Below are positions 6,498 to 7,385 of a stretch of DNA of 7,385 bases, in pieces. The translations under genes and the position numbers were made by a program. Below the pieces are notes generated by a model. The model made no database searches and was not told where the DNA came from. It saw nothing but the letters and a program-made list of their open reading frames with translations. The stretch is from contig JAUNXM010000100.1 of the NCBI GenBank assembly GCA_030539815.1, positions 1 to 7,385 of the forward strand. The letters run 5' to 3'. Source of the stretch: Methanobacterium sp. GTDB taxonomy: Archaea > Methanobacteriota > Methanobacteria > Methanobacteriales > Methanobacteriaceae. The stretch's first letter is position 1, and each line of letters begins with the position of its first letter.

Positions 6498-7208
6498 TTA
6501 TTTTATTCTATGTTTTATTAACCGGTTTAGAAAACTAACTAATCTCTGAGCATCAATCTTTTTAACACCTTTTAATTCAAATTCACCTTTATTAAAAATG
6601 ATTTTAAAAGACCAATTCCTTGATGAAATTAGTGAATATCCTGAGGAGATTAAGCCCGTTATTCCTGATTTTTTGGGAGATTTTGGATTATACCTATCCT
6701 GGATAGAAATTATATTCAAATATTCTAAGAATTGGCCACTATCTATCTCGATTCCTTCTTTAAGCAATTTAATAGATTCACCATCTGCCCCATGAATAAT
6801 ATAATTCCCTTTAACATCCAATATTTCCTGTAATTCTACTGCTAGCTTAAATTCTTTTAGTTCTGATTTATTTAGTTTTGATTCATTTAATGAGTTGCCA
6901 AGGTCAATGGTTTCGATAGAATCGGTTAAAGTTTCATGGAGTTCTCTATCACCATCATGAAGATTGGTGTATTGATTTTCAATGGTTACTGATGTTGGAT
7001 CAATATCCAAATCTGGATTTGGATCCATAGCTGGAGTGGAACTGGAGCTTAATGTATTTTCTGAATCTATAGAATAGTCCAAATCAGGAATAGAATCCGT
7101 GTAATGCAGTTTTCCACCACATTCACATTCATCACTAAAATCTTCTACTTTTTCCCCTTCTTGGAGTTCATAATAACCCCCACATTTTTCACAGATTAAA
7201 TAAGTCAT
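6498..7208 (-). CDS. Zinc-ribbon protein with acidic linker and C-terminal PH-like domain, function unknown
   Basis: The protein has 236 residues and I do not recognise a characterised family. The N-terminus has a compact zinc ribbon with Cys at 6, 9, 28 and 30 (CEKC and CEC followed by GGK), within a sequence style ([17 protein letters not shown], then [11 protein letters not shown]) that I recall from hypothetical proteins of Methanobacteriales. A long polar, acidic and Ser/Asn-rich linker follows (about 36-115), likely disordered. The C-terminal part (about 120-236) has alternating hydrophobic strands ([34 protein letters not shown]) and a final amphipathic basic helix ([18 protein letters not shown]), suggesting a small beta-sandwich such as a PH-like fold. 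No signal peptide or membrane helix is visible, so it is probably cytoplasmic. The start is the ATG at 7208, supported by ttggagatt on the minus strand about 7 bases upstream. It is the first well-supported gene of the minus-strand series leading into the GT2 genes; any regulatory link to them is inference. Confidence 0.8.
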   Translation of the reverse strand: MTYLICEKCGGYYELQEGEKVEDFSDECECGGKLHYTDSIPDLDYSIDSENTLSSSSTPAMDPNPDLDIDPTSVTIENQYTNLHDGDRELHETLTDSIETIDLGNSLNESKLNKSELKEFKLAVELQEILDVKGNYIIHGADGESIKLLKEGIEIDSGQFLEYLNIISIQDRYNPKSPKKSGITGLISSGYSLISSRNWSFKIIFNKGEFELKGVKKIDAQRLVSFLNRLIKHRIK

Positions 7209-7244
7209 GGAAAATCTCCAATTTTTTATATGATATACCGTTGT

Positions 7245-7346
7245 TTAACTTTTTTCCCAATTTTGTATTTCTGGCTCAATTTTTATGCATAATCCACAAT
7301 CCAGTGGCTCTTCAGTTTCATTATCCCCTATAGTTTCATTATCCAT
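7245..7346 (-). CDS. Possible small acidic protein with a CxxC motif (33 residues)
   Basis: A short open frame on the minus strand runs from ATG 7346 to a TAA ending at 7245. It reads MDNETIGDNETEEPLDCGLC and then IKIEPEIQNWEKS. It is strongly acidic, has a CGLC pair that could bind metal or form a disulfide, and contains a six-residue repeat (DNETIG/DNETEE) matching an 18-bp DNA repeat. The sequence gtgat lies two bases before the ATG, a partial ribosome-site match like that of the gene starting at 6408. It ends 36 bases before the zinc-ribbon gene in the same orientation. An in-frame TAA directly precedes the ATG and a TGA directly precedes that TAA, so this is not simply the tail of a longer frame. 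It could still be chance; I see no family. Confidence 0.3.
   Translation of the reverse strand: MDNETIGDNETEEPLDCGLCIKIEPEIQNWEKS
7314..7344. repeat. 18-bp-period direct repeat inside the small acidic ORF
   Basis: The 13-mer agtttcattatcc occurs at 7314-7326 and 7332-7344. The period is a multiple of three, and in the minus-strand frame it encodes the repeated residues DNET. Confidence 0.6.
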
Positions 7347-7385
7347 TTATCACTGGGAGTATGATTCATAATCCAATTTAAAATT

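Noticed and set aside
6598..6795. Plus-strand open frame of 65 codons
   Set aside because: It is antisense to the C-terminal domain of the zinc-ribbon protein, with no supporting ribosome site.
7350..7385. Possible 3' end of another minus-strand gene (LDYESYSQ then TGA)
   Set aside because: Only twelve codons are visible and a second frame is also open at the edge, so coding cannot be judged.

Overview
The window looks like a piece of a methanogenic archaeon of the order Methanobacteriales, probably Methanobacterium or a close relative. This rests on the AT-rich spacers, TATA-like rather than bacterial promoter elements, partial GGTGAT-type ribosome sites, a GT2/DUF2304 gene pair, and an N-terminal zinc ribbon (starting [19 protein letters not shown]) of a kind I associate with that order. 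The assignment is from family recall, not from a search.

Plus-strand left part (1-1890): the 3' end of a flavodoxin-fold NAD(P)H/FMN oxidoreductase (2-394); a spacer with a 40-bp-period direct repeat; a soluble family 2 glycosyltransferase of the dolichyl-phosphate mannose/glucose synthase type (630-1346); and a three-helix DUF2304 membrane protein (1513-1890). The last two probably work together, the enzyme loading a sugar onto a polyprenyl phosphate and the small protein acting as its membrane partner.

Minus-strand right part (7385 down to 2020): in reading order, a possible 33-codon acidic ORF (7346-7245), a zinc-ribbon protein with an acidic linker (7208-6498), a membrane-anchored ExoA-like GT2 (6408-5410), a GT2 with one C-terminal membrane helix (5247-4171), a GT2 broken by a frameshift in an A9G4 run (4059-3324), and another GT2 (3177-2020) that is a paralogue of the 5247-4171 gene. 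The two groups converge at 1891-2019.

Taken together, five GT2 genes and a DUF2304 gene indicate a surface-glycan locus (S-layer or other protein N-glycosylation, or an exopolysaccharide). The polyprenyl-phosphate-sugar synthase pair would supply lipid-linked sugar and the minus-strand enzymes would extend a glycan at the membrane. No nucleotide-sugar synthesis, flippase or oligosaccharyltransferase gene lies in the window, so substrate and product cannot be named. No tRNA, rRNA, CRISPR array, insertion sequence or integrase was seen. No gene-free stretch exceeds 300 bases. The most notable points are the frameshift with a fully preserved downstream frame, the DPM1/DPM3-like pairing, a shared insertion inside two GT-A domains, and short tandem duplications in four of the spacers.
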